A program made the translations under genes and the position numbers. From assembly GCF_023229105.1 (NCBI RefSeq), contig NZ_JALNZY010000067.1, forward strand, positions 1-10,514: 10,514 nt of DNA, given 5' to 3'. Under the pieces are notes generated by a model, which was not told the origin of the DNA, searched no databases, and saw only the letters and a program-made list of their open reading frames with translations. This DNA is from Sulfurimonas sp. (GTDB lineage Bacteria > Campylobacterota > Campylobacteria > Campylobacterales > Sulfurimonadaceae). Shown piece after piece: positions 1-6,558 of this stretch. Position 1 is the stretch's first letter. The number at the start of each line of letters is the position of its first letter.

Positions 1-1249
1 AGACTGCTTTTTTGTAAGTGCCGTTCGCATTAGTGAACCATCGTTGGAGGGTTTGCCTGTGGCTATTGGTGGGCGCAGCGATGCTCGGATATTTACTAAT
101 GATGCAAAGAAGCAGAGTGTTAACCTTGAGAACTCTGGCTCTTTTGTTAGCACTTTTTACAAAACTTATGAGAAGAGCGATGATTTAAACGCCTTTGTGG
201 ATGAGGATGGAAGAGTTCGTGGGATTCTTACTACCTCATCTTATGAGGCTCGCTCTTTTGGGATTAAAACCGCTATAACCATAAGAGAGGCTTTGATGCT
301 TTGTCCGCATCTCATCATAAAAGCACCAAATATGTCTCTATATCAAAAACTCTCTCATGAACTTCATGAGTTTTTACAATCAAAAATCCCTCTTATCGAG
401 CAAGCTAGCATCGATGAGTTTTATGGTGATTTGTCTGGTTGGGTGGAAGATGATGAAGTTGAGCAGTTTATTGATAACCTTAGACATGAGATAAAAAGAG
501 AGTTAAAACTTCCAGTCTCCATTGGAGCGGCAAATACTCGCTTCATCGCAAAGCTAGCCACTTCAAGCGCAAAACCCTTTGGATGCAAGACTATCTATGC
601 CCAGAACGTTGACTCTTTTATAAAAAATATCCCTGTTGAAGCGTTTGCTGGCATCGGTAAAAGTATGCAGGAGAAGTTAAACTCTGTTCAGATTCGTACT
701 TTAGGAGAGCTACAACAGCGGCGCGGAACCATTGAGTCGTGGGGACCTTACGCAAAAGAGCTTTACAAAAGGGTTTGTGGACTATCAGATGAGAACATTA
801 AAACCACGCATAAAAGAAAATCCATCGGCATCTCAAGAACTTTTGACCCAATCTTTGATAGAAATGAATTAAGAAGAAGAGTTCATATCTTAGCCAGACA
901 TCTAAGTTTTGCTATCTTAAAACTAGATGTCATTCCGACTGTTTTTAATCTTAGCATCTCTTATGAGATGAGACAAAGCTCACACAAAAACATCTCACAA
1001 GCCGAGGTTTTTACGGAAAAAAAGTTTGACTCTCTTTGCTTAAGCCTCTTTAACGAGGCGGACACGCACAAGAGACTCCACGCCATCAGGCTTAGCATCA
1101 ACTGTTCGAGCTTTACAAGAGACTCTAAAAAAGAGCTCTCTCTCATAGGTTTTGAGGATGAGCAAAGGATGAAAAAGTTAAGTCAAGAGACACATAAACT
1201 TAGAGAAAAGTACGGGCTAGATGCCATCAAGTGGGCAAGTGAACTTTAG
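1..1249 (+). CDS. dinB: DNA polymerase IV (Y-family, DinB), 5' end cut by window edge
   Basis: Error-prone translesion DNA polymerase of the Y family. The frame is open to the left edge: codons from base 2 read DCFFVSAVRISEPS and run into EGLPVAIGG, so the N-terminal catalytic D-x-D and steric-gate region (CFF) is partly visible and the true start lies outside the window. A TTG at 44 is therefore not the start. The second catalytic motif, SIDE, has its Asp and Glu codons at 413-418. SYEARSFGIKTA and the REALMLCP segment (about 233-307) are typical finger/palm sequence. The little-finger domain fills the C-terminal third, and LSLIGF near 1136-1153 sits where many relatives carry a beta-clamp-binding motif (inference). 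About 44 extra residues separate IGG from the SYEAR motif, compared with E. coli DinB. The family call is firm; the fine role in mutagenesis is inferred from the family. Confidence 0.95.
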   Translation, partial: DCFFVSAVRISEPSLEGLPVAIGGRSDARIFTNDAKKQSVNLENSGSFVSTFYKTYEKSDDLNAFVDEDGRVRGILTTSSYEARSFGIKTAITIREALMLCPHLIIKAPNMSLYQKLSHELHEFLQSKIPLIEQASIDEFYGDLSGWVEDDEVEQFIDNLRHEIKRELKLPVSIGAANTRFIAKLATSSAKPFGCKTIYAQNVDSFIKNIPVEAFAGIGKSMQEKLNSVQIRTLGELQQRRGTIESWGPYAKELYKRVCGLSDENIKTTHKRKSIGISRTFDPIFDRNELRRRVHILARHLSFAILKLDVIPTVFNLSISYEMRQSSHKNISQAEVFTEKKFDSLCLSLFNEADTHKRLHAIRLSINCSSFTRDSKKELSLIGFEDEQRMKKLSQETHKLREKYGLDAIKWASEL

Positions 1250-1270
1250 TATTTTTTTACTTCATAAAAA

Positions 1271-1299
1271 TTGGATTTAATCAAGATAAATAGTATACT
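1271..1299 (+). promoter_or_regulatory. Predicted sigma-70 promoter of the symporter gene
   Basis: TTGGAT at 1271-1276 and TATACT at 1294-1299 are separated by 17 nt, the canonical spacing. The -10 matches consensus at five of six bases; the -35 matches only at its first three, and -35 boxes are weakly conserved in Campylobacterota anyway. Predicted initiation near 1306 leaves a leader of about 26 nt before the chosen ATG at 1332. No convincing terminator separates it from dinB, so read-through is possible. Confidence 0.5.
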
Positions 1300-1318
1300 A
1301 CAACCATTTTTTTCAAAT

Positions 1319-1322
1319 GGAG
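1319..1322 (+). promoter_or_regulatory. Shine-Dalgarno GGAG that decides the symporter start
   Basis: GGAG lies 9 nt upstream of the ATG at 1332. The earlier in-frame ATG at 1317 overlaps this GGAG and is preceded only by a T-run and CAA, with no purine-rich site. The start at 1332 is therefore preferred. Confidence 0.55.
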
Positions 1323-1331
1323 CAAAAAGGG

Positions 1332-2714
1332 ATGTTTACTACCCAAAGCATTATAATATTTTCCTATCTCATCATAGTATTACTTATCGGAATTTGGGCA
1401 GGTCGCGGGGTTAAAGACTTCAAGGATTATGCTGTGGCTTCAAAGTCATTTGGTACTATGGCTATCTTTGCAACTCTTAGTGCCTCTTTTATAGGTGGCG
1501 GCTTTTCTATGGGAAATGCTGAGAAGGTTTTTTTGGTTGGCATCTCAAACATTGTAGCGCTTTGGGGATTTAGCTTAAAAGAGATTTTGGTAGCAAAGTA
1601 CATCGCTCCAAATATAGTGCACTACCCAGATGCCATATCTATAGGCGACATAATGGAGCCGGCTTATGGAAGAGAATCTAGGATATTTGCGGGTGTTTTT
1701 GGTGTGATTTTAAGTGCTGGAATACTCGGTGCTCAAATTGGCGCTATGGGATATATATTTAATCTTTTTCTAGGACTAGAGCGCTCAACTGGCATCATTT
1801 TAGGTCTTAGCATCGTTATCATCTACTCAACCATAGGAGGGATGAGAGCTGTTGTTTGGACTGATATTGTTCAGTTTATAGTTCTCTCTGTCGGTATTCC
1901 GCTCACTCTTTACTTTGGCATAGAATATGTTGGCGGCTGGAGTGAAGTTGTTGAGCGTGTACCAGCAAGCCACTTTAGCATCTCGCTTGAACCAATGGCG
2001 CTAATAGCTCTTCTTTCACTTTTTCTTACTTTTTTACTAGGTGAGACTTTAGTTCCTCCCTATGTTCAAAGGCTTTTCATTGGTAAAGAGAATCATAATG
2101 TAAAAAGAGGAACGCTTCTTAGTGGGCTATTTTCTATCCCATTTTTTGCAGTTACTGGGCTAATAGGGCTTGTAGCTCTAGCTTTAGAGCCTTCCCTTGA
2201 TGCTAATCTTGCAATGCCTTATGTTATACAAGAAGCACTTCCTCCAGTTCTTCAAGCAGTAGTTATCTCAGCTATTATCTCTATAATCATGTCCTCTGCG
2301 GACTCATTTTTAAATGCAGCTGCAATCGCATTTAATAACGACATCATTAAACCAATATTAAAGACTCCCCTTAGCGTAGATGCGGAGCTTAAACTTGCTC
2401 GTATGACTACTCTAGCTGTTGGCGTTATAGCTGTAGTTTTTGCTCTTTCTATCGATAGTGTTTTAGATATCCTTATCTACTCATATAACTTTTGGGCGCC
2501 TACTACTTTAGTTCCCCTAGCAGCTGCCCTGCTTGGTTTAAAGCTTAGTAAAAAACGCTTTATTGCAGGTGCATCGGCTGGCATCATCACTACTCTTGTA
2601 TGGAGCAATCTCCTAAACTCTCCCTTTGGCATCGATGGTTTAGTGGTCGGCACTTTAGCAAACTTTATCGCTTTTTTCTCTATCGATAAAGAAAACGCTA
2701 AAGCAAGAAGGTAA
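1332..2714 (+). CDS. Sodium:solute symporter (SSS/SSF family), substrate unknown
   Basis: Inner-membrane secondary transporter of the SSS family, which uses a sodium gradient to take up small solutes. The protein is almost wholly hydrophobic, with around a dozen membrane segments spread over its 460 residues. Family marks are SFIGGGFSMGNAEK near the N-terminus, the GGMRAVVWTDIVQF signature (about 1836-1877) and IIMSSADSFLNAAAIAFNNDI (about 2284-2344), whose Ser-Ser pair lies where the Na2 site sits in structurally known relatives. The length is typical of compact members. Starting at 1332 rather than 1317 removes five residues (MEQKG) and gives a proper ribosome-binding site. The substrate (an amino acid, organic acid, pantothenate or other) cannot be told from sequence. 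The next gene begins 10 nt after the stop, so the two are probably co-transcribed. Confidence 0.9.
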   Translation: MFTTQSIIIFSYLIIVLLIGIWAGRGVKDFKDYAVASKSFGTMAIFATLSASFIGGGFSMGNAEKVFLVGISNIVALWGFSLKEILVAKYIAPNIVHYPDAISIGDIMEPAYGRESRIFAGVFGVILSAGILGAQIGAMGYIFNLFLGLERSTGIILGLSIVIIYSTIGGMRAVVWTDIVQFIVLSVGIPLTLYFGIEYVGGWSEVVERVPASHFSISLEPMALIALLSLFLTFLLGETLVPPYVQRLFIGKENHNVKRGTLLSGLFSIPFFAVTGLIGLVALALEPSLDANLAMPYVIQEALPPVLQAVVISAIISIIMSSADSFLNAAAIAFNNDIIKPILKTPLSVDAELKLARMTTLAVGVIAVVFALSIDSVLDILIYSYNFWAPTTLVPLAAALLGLKLSKKRFIAGASAGIITTLVWSNLLNSPFGIDGLVVGTLANFIAFFSIDKENAKARR

Positions 2715-2724
2715 CTTCTCAAAC

Positions 2725-3666
2725 ATGACAAAGACAAAACTTTTAGATCAGTTTCGCTCCTTTTATTTAAGAAATTACCCAGATGACATGGAGATACAGA
2801 TTGAGTATTTTTCAATCTTTGGCGGACTTGGCTGGGAGATAGATACCACCAAACAGATAACCATTCTCATAGAGGAGCTCATCCTAAACAAATTCGTACT
2901 GCTAAGAAAAAAAATACAAAACCTAACTCTAGCAGACAAGGAGTGCTTACGGCTTCTGCGTGCTTTGGCGGTGGGCGATAGAAAAATATTTTCAGCTTTT
3001 AATCGCGCGGGACTAAACAACGCAAACGGCGGAAGTGCACTCAACTTTTTAGAGCAAAAAGGGCTTATACAAATAGAGTATTCAAGGGAGGAGCCAGCTC
3101 GTAGCCTTAACCCAAAAGGAAAACTAAAAAGAGAAGTCGCAAGATATAGAATCTCCCATAAAGTTCTATTTACACACCCTTTTGTAAGATTTTGGTTCTA
3201 CTTTATCGCCCCGCATACAAAGGAGATAGAGCAAGGCAACTATGAGCCTTTTTTAAAAGATTTTAACAAAAGAAGACATAGCTATACAAGTCTAGTTTTT
3301 GAAGAACTCTCGGAAGTTTTGCTAAACTATAACCTTAGAGATTCACAAATTCTAAGCTCGGGAAGCTACTGGAATGCAAACATAGAGATAGATATACTAA
3401 CAATTACTAAAGATGAGAAAATTTATGTTGCTGAGTGCAAATGGTCAAACCACAAAGTCAACAAAAGTGAGTGGCACAAGCTTTTAGATAAGTGTCAAAG
3501 GCTTGGTATTGAGCCGACACAAGCCATTTTATTTTCAAAAAGAGGATTTTCCAAAGAGCTTCTTAACCATCAAGGCAAAAGTTTAGCACTTTATAGTTTG
3601 CCTGACTTTGAAGCACTTGTAAAAAACAAAAATATTGATGAAAATCTGAAAAATCTTTTTATTTAG
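2725..3666 (+). CDS. Stand-alone DUF234 protein with PD-(D/E)XK-like core; lacks the usual ATPase half
   Basis: The 313-residue protein resembles the C-terminal half of archaeal-type DEXX-box ATPases. A winged-helix-like stretch (residues about 68-120, with AGLNNANGGSALNFLEQKG) is followed by the DUF234 segment HPFVRFWFYFIAP (151-163). A C-terminal module carries E221-I-D223 and E237-C-K239. That D...ExK arrangement, with an upstream Glu in VFEELSEVL, resembles a PD-(D/E)XK nuclease core. No Walker A or B motif is present, so the ATP-binding domain normally fused in front is missing. Seen: the motifs and the missing P-loop. Known: the ATPases carry this C-terminal architecture. Inferred: DNA binding, possibly cleavage; activity is unproven. 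The AGAAGG overlapping the symporter's stop is the likely ribosome-binding site, at a rather long 13-nt spacing. The stop overlaps that of the convergent J-domain gene. Confidence 0.75.
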   Translation: MTKTKLLDQFRSFYLRNYPDDMEIQIEYFSIFGGLGWEIDTTKQITILIEELILNKFVLLRKKIQNLTLADKECLRLLRALAVGDRKIFSAFNRAGLNNANGGSALNFLEQKGLIQIEYSREEPARSLNPKGKLKREVARYRISHKVLFTHPFVRFWFYFIAPHTKEIEQGNYEPFLKDFNKRRHSYTSLVFEELSEVLLNYNLRDSQILSSGSYWNANIEIDILTITKDEKIYVAECKWSNHKVNKSEWHKLLDKCQRLGIEPTQAILFSKRGFSKELLNHQGKSLALYSLPDFEALVKNKNIDENLKNLFI

Positions 3667-4463
3667 CTGCTCTTAAGTGCACCGTATGCCTCTTGGAGAA
3701 GTTGAAATTTCTGCGTGTAGTGTTTTACCATATGAGGAGCTTCTTGTAAAATCTTATCTGGATGATACGCCTTTGCTAATCTTTTATAGCTCTCTCTGAT
3801 GCTATTTTGACTCGCCCCAATTGGACACTGCAAGACTGCATAAAAGTGATTTTTCTGAGCATCATCTTCCTCCTTAGCGAGGCTTCCAAAGCTATATTTT
3901 GCAAAATCGCTGTAGAGCTTACTCATAAAACGATTATTGTAGCTATATTTAATTTGGTAATGCAAAACATGACGCTTATCAAGAGCTCTCTCCAGCCTCG
4001 CTTTTGCCTTGTAATCGGAGACATCAAGAACCAAAGATACATCAGTACCTCTCTCTACATAAACCTCCAACTGCGAACGCAGATAACTCAAAACCCAAGA
4101 GTTTGGATACTCTAGCGAGATAAGCACCGTATCGCTGTTGTAAGCATAAAGATTTACCTTTATCTCTTGAGGCTCCTCTTGTTTGTTAAGCTCAATCCTA
4201 ATGGGCTGACCTCCAAATTTAAGCAGGGAACGAAGAAAAAATTCATGTGAAAAATCATGTTTTTTAGCGTGGTGTTGGCTTAGTTCGTTTATAAACACTT
4301 CTCTTTCTTGCGCTAAAACTTCATTTCTAAACACCATTACGGCTTTAGGCAAAAAAAGCATACCTCTTGAATGATGATTTAAAAAATCCTTCATCCATTG
4401 AGTATTTAACGTATCAAAATCTGTAGTAACAAAAATAAGATTATCTCTTAATACTATCTCCAT
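3663..4463 (-). CDS. Protein with C-terminal DnaJ (J) domain, N-terminal part unrecognised
   Basis: A 266-residue probable co-chaperone. Residues about 206-266 form a J domain (HFYAVLQCPIGAS, then SYKRLAKAYHPDK) with an intact HPD at 234-236, the motif that stimulates DnaK ATPase. There is no G/F region, zinc-finger or classic DnaJ substrate-binding domain, so it is not DnaJ or CbpA. The first 200 residues match no family I recognise. They show no signal peptide or membrane segment and mix beta-like and charged helical stretches, perhaps the part that chooses the client (inference). The start is supported by AGAGG 8 nt upstream (plus-strand 4472-4476). It lies 53 nt downstream of aguB and may be read through from it or use a weak promoter in the gap. 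Its TAA overlaps the TAG of the converging DUF234 gene. Confidence 0.8.
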   Translation of the reverse strand: MEIVLRDNLIFVTTDFDTLNTQWMKDFLNHHSRGMLFLPKAVMVFRNEVLAQEREVFINELSQHHAKKHDFSHEFFLRSLLKFGGQPIRIELNKQEEPQEIKVNLYAYNSDTVLISLEYPNSWVLSYLRSQLEVYVERGTDVSLVLDVSDYKAKARLERALDKRHVLHYQIKYSYNNRFMSKLYSDFAKYSFGSLAKEEDDAQKNHFYAVLQCPIGASQNSIRESYKRLAKAYHPDKILQEAPHMVKHYTQKFQLLQEAYGALKSS

Positions 4464-4516
4464 CTACTCAGCCTCTAGCGTATAATTTTACTAGATGAAG
4501 CAATAAAAGTTCCAAA

Positions 4517-5359
4517 TCAGCAGATATTTTTATACATAGCAGGTTGTCTATCTCTTATAAGTCCCCAATACTCTCTTTGTTTTTGATTATCTTCTATATC
4601 AAACTCTGCATAAAGAATCTCCTCTTTGTCTCTTGAGGCTTCTGCAATTTTTGCACCCGTATAGTCTGTTATGAAGGAGGAACCATAAAAGTTGAGACTA
4701 CAAGTATGTCCAACCTCTTTGCCGATACGATTTGCAACCACGACAGGAACGGTATTTGTCGCAGCATGTCCCATCTGAACTCTCTGCCAATGCTCTTTTG
4801 AATCAAGATGAATCTCAGGTTCACTTCCTATTGCCGTCGGGTAGAAGATAATCTCGGCACCCATAAGAGTAAGTGCTCTTGCCGTTTCACAAAACCACTG
4901 ATCCCAGCAGATGCCCACACCTATTTTTGCATACTTAGTGTCATACACTTTAAAGCCACTGTTCCCGGGCTTGAAGTAAAATTTTTCCTCATATCCGGGG
5001 CCGTCGGGAATATGCGTTTTTCGGTAGTTGTCCATAATGGTGCCATCTGCATCAGCAACGACTAAAGAGTTAAAGTAGCCCTCCTCACTCTTTTCAAAAT
5101 AACTTATCAAGATGACTACACGAAGCTCTTTTGCAAGATTGCTAAAGCGTTTTATAAGCTTATTTGCTTCTCTTGGCGCTGCCCATGAGAAGTATTTTTC
5201 ATCCATATCTTTGCAAAAATACAATCCCTCAAACAACTCGGGCAAAAGTATAATCTGTGCACCCTCTGCGGCAGCTTCTCTAACTAACCTTTGAGCTCTC
5301 TGTACATTTGCAGCTTTATCTTCACTCATTTGCATCTGAATTGCACTAACCTTAACCAT
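4517..5359 (-). CDS. aguB: N-carbamoylputrescine amidase
   Basis: Cytosolic enzyme of the nitrilase/CN-hydrolase superfamily. It hydrolyses N-carbamoylputrescine to putrescine, CO2 and ammonia, the last step of the arginine-agmatine route to polyamines. The whole Glu-Lys-Cys triad is visible: E41 in LLPELFEG, K114 in YRKTHIPDGPGY and C151 in GVGICWDQWFCE. The C-terminal GLIRDRQPAMY and the KEHWQRVQMGHAATN stretch are typical of the AguB branch rather than of generic nitrilases or beta-ureidopropionase. At 280 residues it is near the usual family length. The start is preceded by TGAGG (plus-strand 5366-5370) 6 nt away, directly after the stop of the upstream CNNM-CBS gene, so the two are probably one transcript. 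No agmatine deiminase (aguA) or arginine decarboxylase gene lies in the window. Confidence 0.92.
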   Translation of the reverse strand: MVKVSAIQMQMSEDKAANVQRAQRLVREAAAEGAQIILLPELFEGLYFCKDMDEKYFSWAAPREANKLIKRFSNLAKELRVVILISYFEKSEEGYFNSLVVADADGTIMDNYRKTHIPDGPGYEEKFYFKPGNSGFKVYDTKYAKIGVGICWDQWFCETARALTLMGAEIIFYPTAIGSEPEIHLDSKEHWQRVQMGHAATNTVPVVVANRIGKEVGHTCSLNFYGSSFITDYTGAKIAEASRDKEEILYAEFDIEDNQKQREYWGLIRDRQPAMYKNIC

Positions 5360-5370
5360 CTTCTACCTCA

Positions 5371-6447
5371 CTAAACGCTTTTAGCTTTTTCTATCTTTTT
5401 TCTCTCAAATTTCATCTTGTCTTGAAACTTTTTACTTCTATCTTTTGCAAAAAGTTGCATATCTTCAATCTCATCCATCTCATCAACAATCTCAACACCC
5501 AAAAGCGTCTCTATAGCATCTTCAAGAGTAACGACACCAACCGTCTGACCATAGCTATCATAAACTATAAATAGGTGTGTCTTCCTCTTAACAAAAAGAT
5601 CTATAAGATGCGGAACAGGTACATTTTCTGAGACCATGTGCACTTCATGCGAGATACTCTCTAATGTCACTTTATCGTGATCTTCGTTGCTCTCCTCAAG
5701 AATTCTTTGACTAAAAACAATACCGACAACGTCATCGAGCGTCTCTCTGTAGATAGGAATACGAGAGTGGATATACATTTTATCATCCTCCACCGCTTCT
5801 TCTATAGTCGTTGAACTAGACAGAGCAAACACTACACTTCTTGGGGTCATAATATCTTTTGCTTTTATGTTTTTAAGCTTTAAGAGGTTTTCTATTAAAT
5901 CACTCTCTTTGCTTAAAATAGCGCCCTCTCTCTCCCCCATTGCAACAATCGCCATAATCTCATCACGTGAAAAATTACTTTGGTGCTTCTTGTTTCTTGA
6001 AATATACTTTGTCAAAAATGATGAAAACCATGTAAATGGAGTGCTTATTGTCATCATAAACGAAATCATATATGCTGAGGGAACCAACAGTTTTTTCCAG
6101 TAAAGCGCACCTATAGTTTTGGGGATAATCTCTGAAAGGTACAAAATAAGAAGCGTTACAACAAAAGCAACAAGTGCTTGCCACTCCTCCCCAAAAAGAA
6201 TCTGTGCTTGAGCACCAACTCCAGCAGCGCCCATTGTATGAGCAAAAGTATTAACAGTTAAAATTGATGAAATCGGTTTGTCAATGTTTAATTTAAAGCC
6301 TTTTAGCTTATTGACTAAATTTTCATTATAGCCTTTAGACAAGCTTTCAATATACGAGTTTGTGCTTGAGAGTAAAACTGCCTCCAAGATTGAACAAAGA
6401 AATGATATGAAAATGGCAAGTGAGAGATAAACAATGAGTAAAGTCAT
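5371..6447 (-). CDS. CNNM/CorC-HlyC-like membrane protein (DUF21 plus CBS pair)
   Basis: A 358-residue inner-membrane protein of the CNNM/CorC (hemolysin-like) family, members of which are implicated in Mg2+ and other divalent-cation transport. Residues 1-150 form the DUF21 region with about four membrane segments and the conserved LSEIIPKTIGALYW (104-117). Residues about 197-320 form a CBS pair, beginning DIMTPRSVV and including GVVTLEDAIETLLGVEIVDE. Family relatives bind nucleotides such as ATP in this module. The CorC/HlyC C-terminal domain of long members is missing; the protein ends in a charged, lysine-rich tail of about 35 residues. The start is set by AGGA 8 nt upstream, but this site and the ATG can pair with each other in a hairpin, so translation may be controlled. 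aguB starts 11 nt after the stop. The ion and direction of transport cannot be read from the sequence. Confidence 0.88.
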   Translation of the reverse strand: MTLLIVYLSLAIFISFLCSILEAVLLSSTNSYIESLSKGYNENLVNKLKGFKLNIDKPISSILTVNTFAHTMGAAGVGAQAQILFGEEWQALVAFVVTLLILYLSEIIPKTIGALYWKKLLVPSAYMISFMMTISTPFTWFSSFLTKYISRNKKHQSNFSRDEIMAIVAMGEREGAILSKESDLIENLLKLKNIKAKDIMTPRSVVFALSSSTTIEEAVEDDKMYIHSRIPIYRETLDDVVGIVFSQRILEESNEDHDKVTLESISHEVHMVSENVPVPHLIDLFVKRKTHLFIVYDSYGQTVGVVTLEDAIETLLGVEIVDEMDEIEDMQLFAKDRSKKFQDKMKFERKKIEKAKSV

Positions 6448-6462
6448 AGGATTATTCCTACG
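6445..6462 (-). promoter_or_regulatory. Hairpin hiding both ribosome-binding site and start codon of the CNNM-CBS gene
   Basis: On the minus strand CGTAGGA, loop ATAA, TCCTATG forms a 7-bp stem (one G-U pair) with a 4-nt loop. The 5' arm holds the Shine-Dalgarno AGGA and the 3' arm ends with the ATG start codon itself. If it forms in the mRNA it would block initiation. CATAG in the leader (plus-strand CTATG, 6478-6482) is complementary to CTATG of the 3' arm and could compete for it. The pairing is visible; the regulatory role is inferred. Confidence 0.45.
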
Positions 6463-6481
6463 TCAACATGGGTGAAACTAT

Positions 6482-6496
6482 GCGAGGCCGGGTCGC
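6482..6496 (-). promoter_or_regulatory. GC-rich leader hairpin upstream of the CNNM-CBS gene
   Basis: The minus strand has GCGA, a seven-base loop CCCGGCC, then TCGC: a short GC-rich stem in otherwise AT-rich intergenic DNA. GACCC occurs twice, at plus-strand 6490-6494 and 6500-6504, exactly 10 bp apart. With a start near 6498 the hairpin would be at the 5' end of the transcript. It could be part of a leader RNA or a protein-binding site. Confidence 0.3.
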
Positions 6497-6504
6497 TTTG
6501 GGTC

Positions 6505-6510
6505 ATTATA
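6505..6510 (-). promoter_or_regulatory. Predicted -10 box TATAAT for the CNNM-CBS / aguB transcript
   Basis: Perfect TATAAT on the minus strand; the seven-base form TATAATG is at 6504-6510. Initiation would fall near 6498 and give a leader of about 50 nt. No good -35 is visible at 17 nt; the upstream DNA is A/T-rich. Two further TATAATG copies upstream (6534-6540 and 6544-6550) are alternative -10 boxes, so the real one is uncertain. Confidence 0.45.
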
Positions 6511-6533
6511 AAATTTCCTTTAATTTTTATGGG

Positions 6534-6550
6534 CATTATATCACATTATA
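6534..6550 (-). promoter_or_regulatory. Two further TATAATG boxes in tandem
   Basis: Minus-strand TATAATG is present at 6544-6550 and again at 6534-6540, 10 bp apart, with a third copy 30 bp further on at 6504-6510. All three face the CNNM-CBS gene and are spaced at whole helical turns. They may be alternative promoters or a binding-site series. Confidence 0.35.
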
Positions 6551-6558
6551 GTTACTGC

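Noticed and set aside
44..46. TTG at 44 as the dinB start
   Set aside because: The frame is open upstream to the window edge and encodes DCFFVSA, part of the conserved N-terminal catalytic motif, so the gene begins outside the window.
1250..1331. Terminator for dinB in the T-rich gap
   Set aside because: There is a run of seven T (1251-1258 region) but no stable stem before it.
2477..2815. 112-codon minus-strand frame over the symporter/DUF234 junction
   Set aside because: It is antisense to two well supported genes, has low-complexity content and no family resemblance. The other antisense frames in the window were dismissed for the same reasons.
6461..6504. Resemblance of the plus strand (CGTCAACATG and a later GC-rich stem) to parts of a yybP-ykoY Mn2+ riboswitch
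   Set aside because: The invariant GGGGAGTA element and the full set of helices are missing, and the strand is opposite to the gene it would control. A covariance-model scan would settle it.
6480..6551. Plus-strand mini-gene of 23 codons preceded by GGTGA in the intergenic gap
   Set aside because: No recognisable peptide, no promoter on that strand, and it lies across the better supported minus-strand promoter region.
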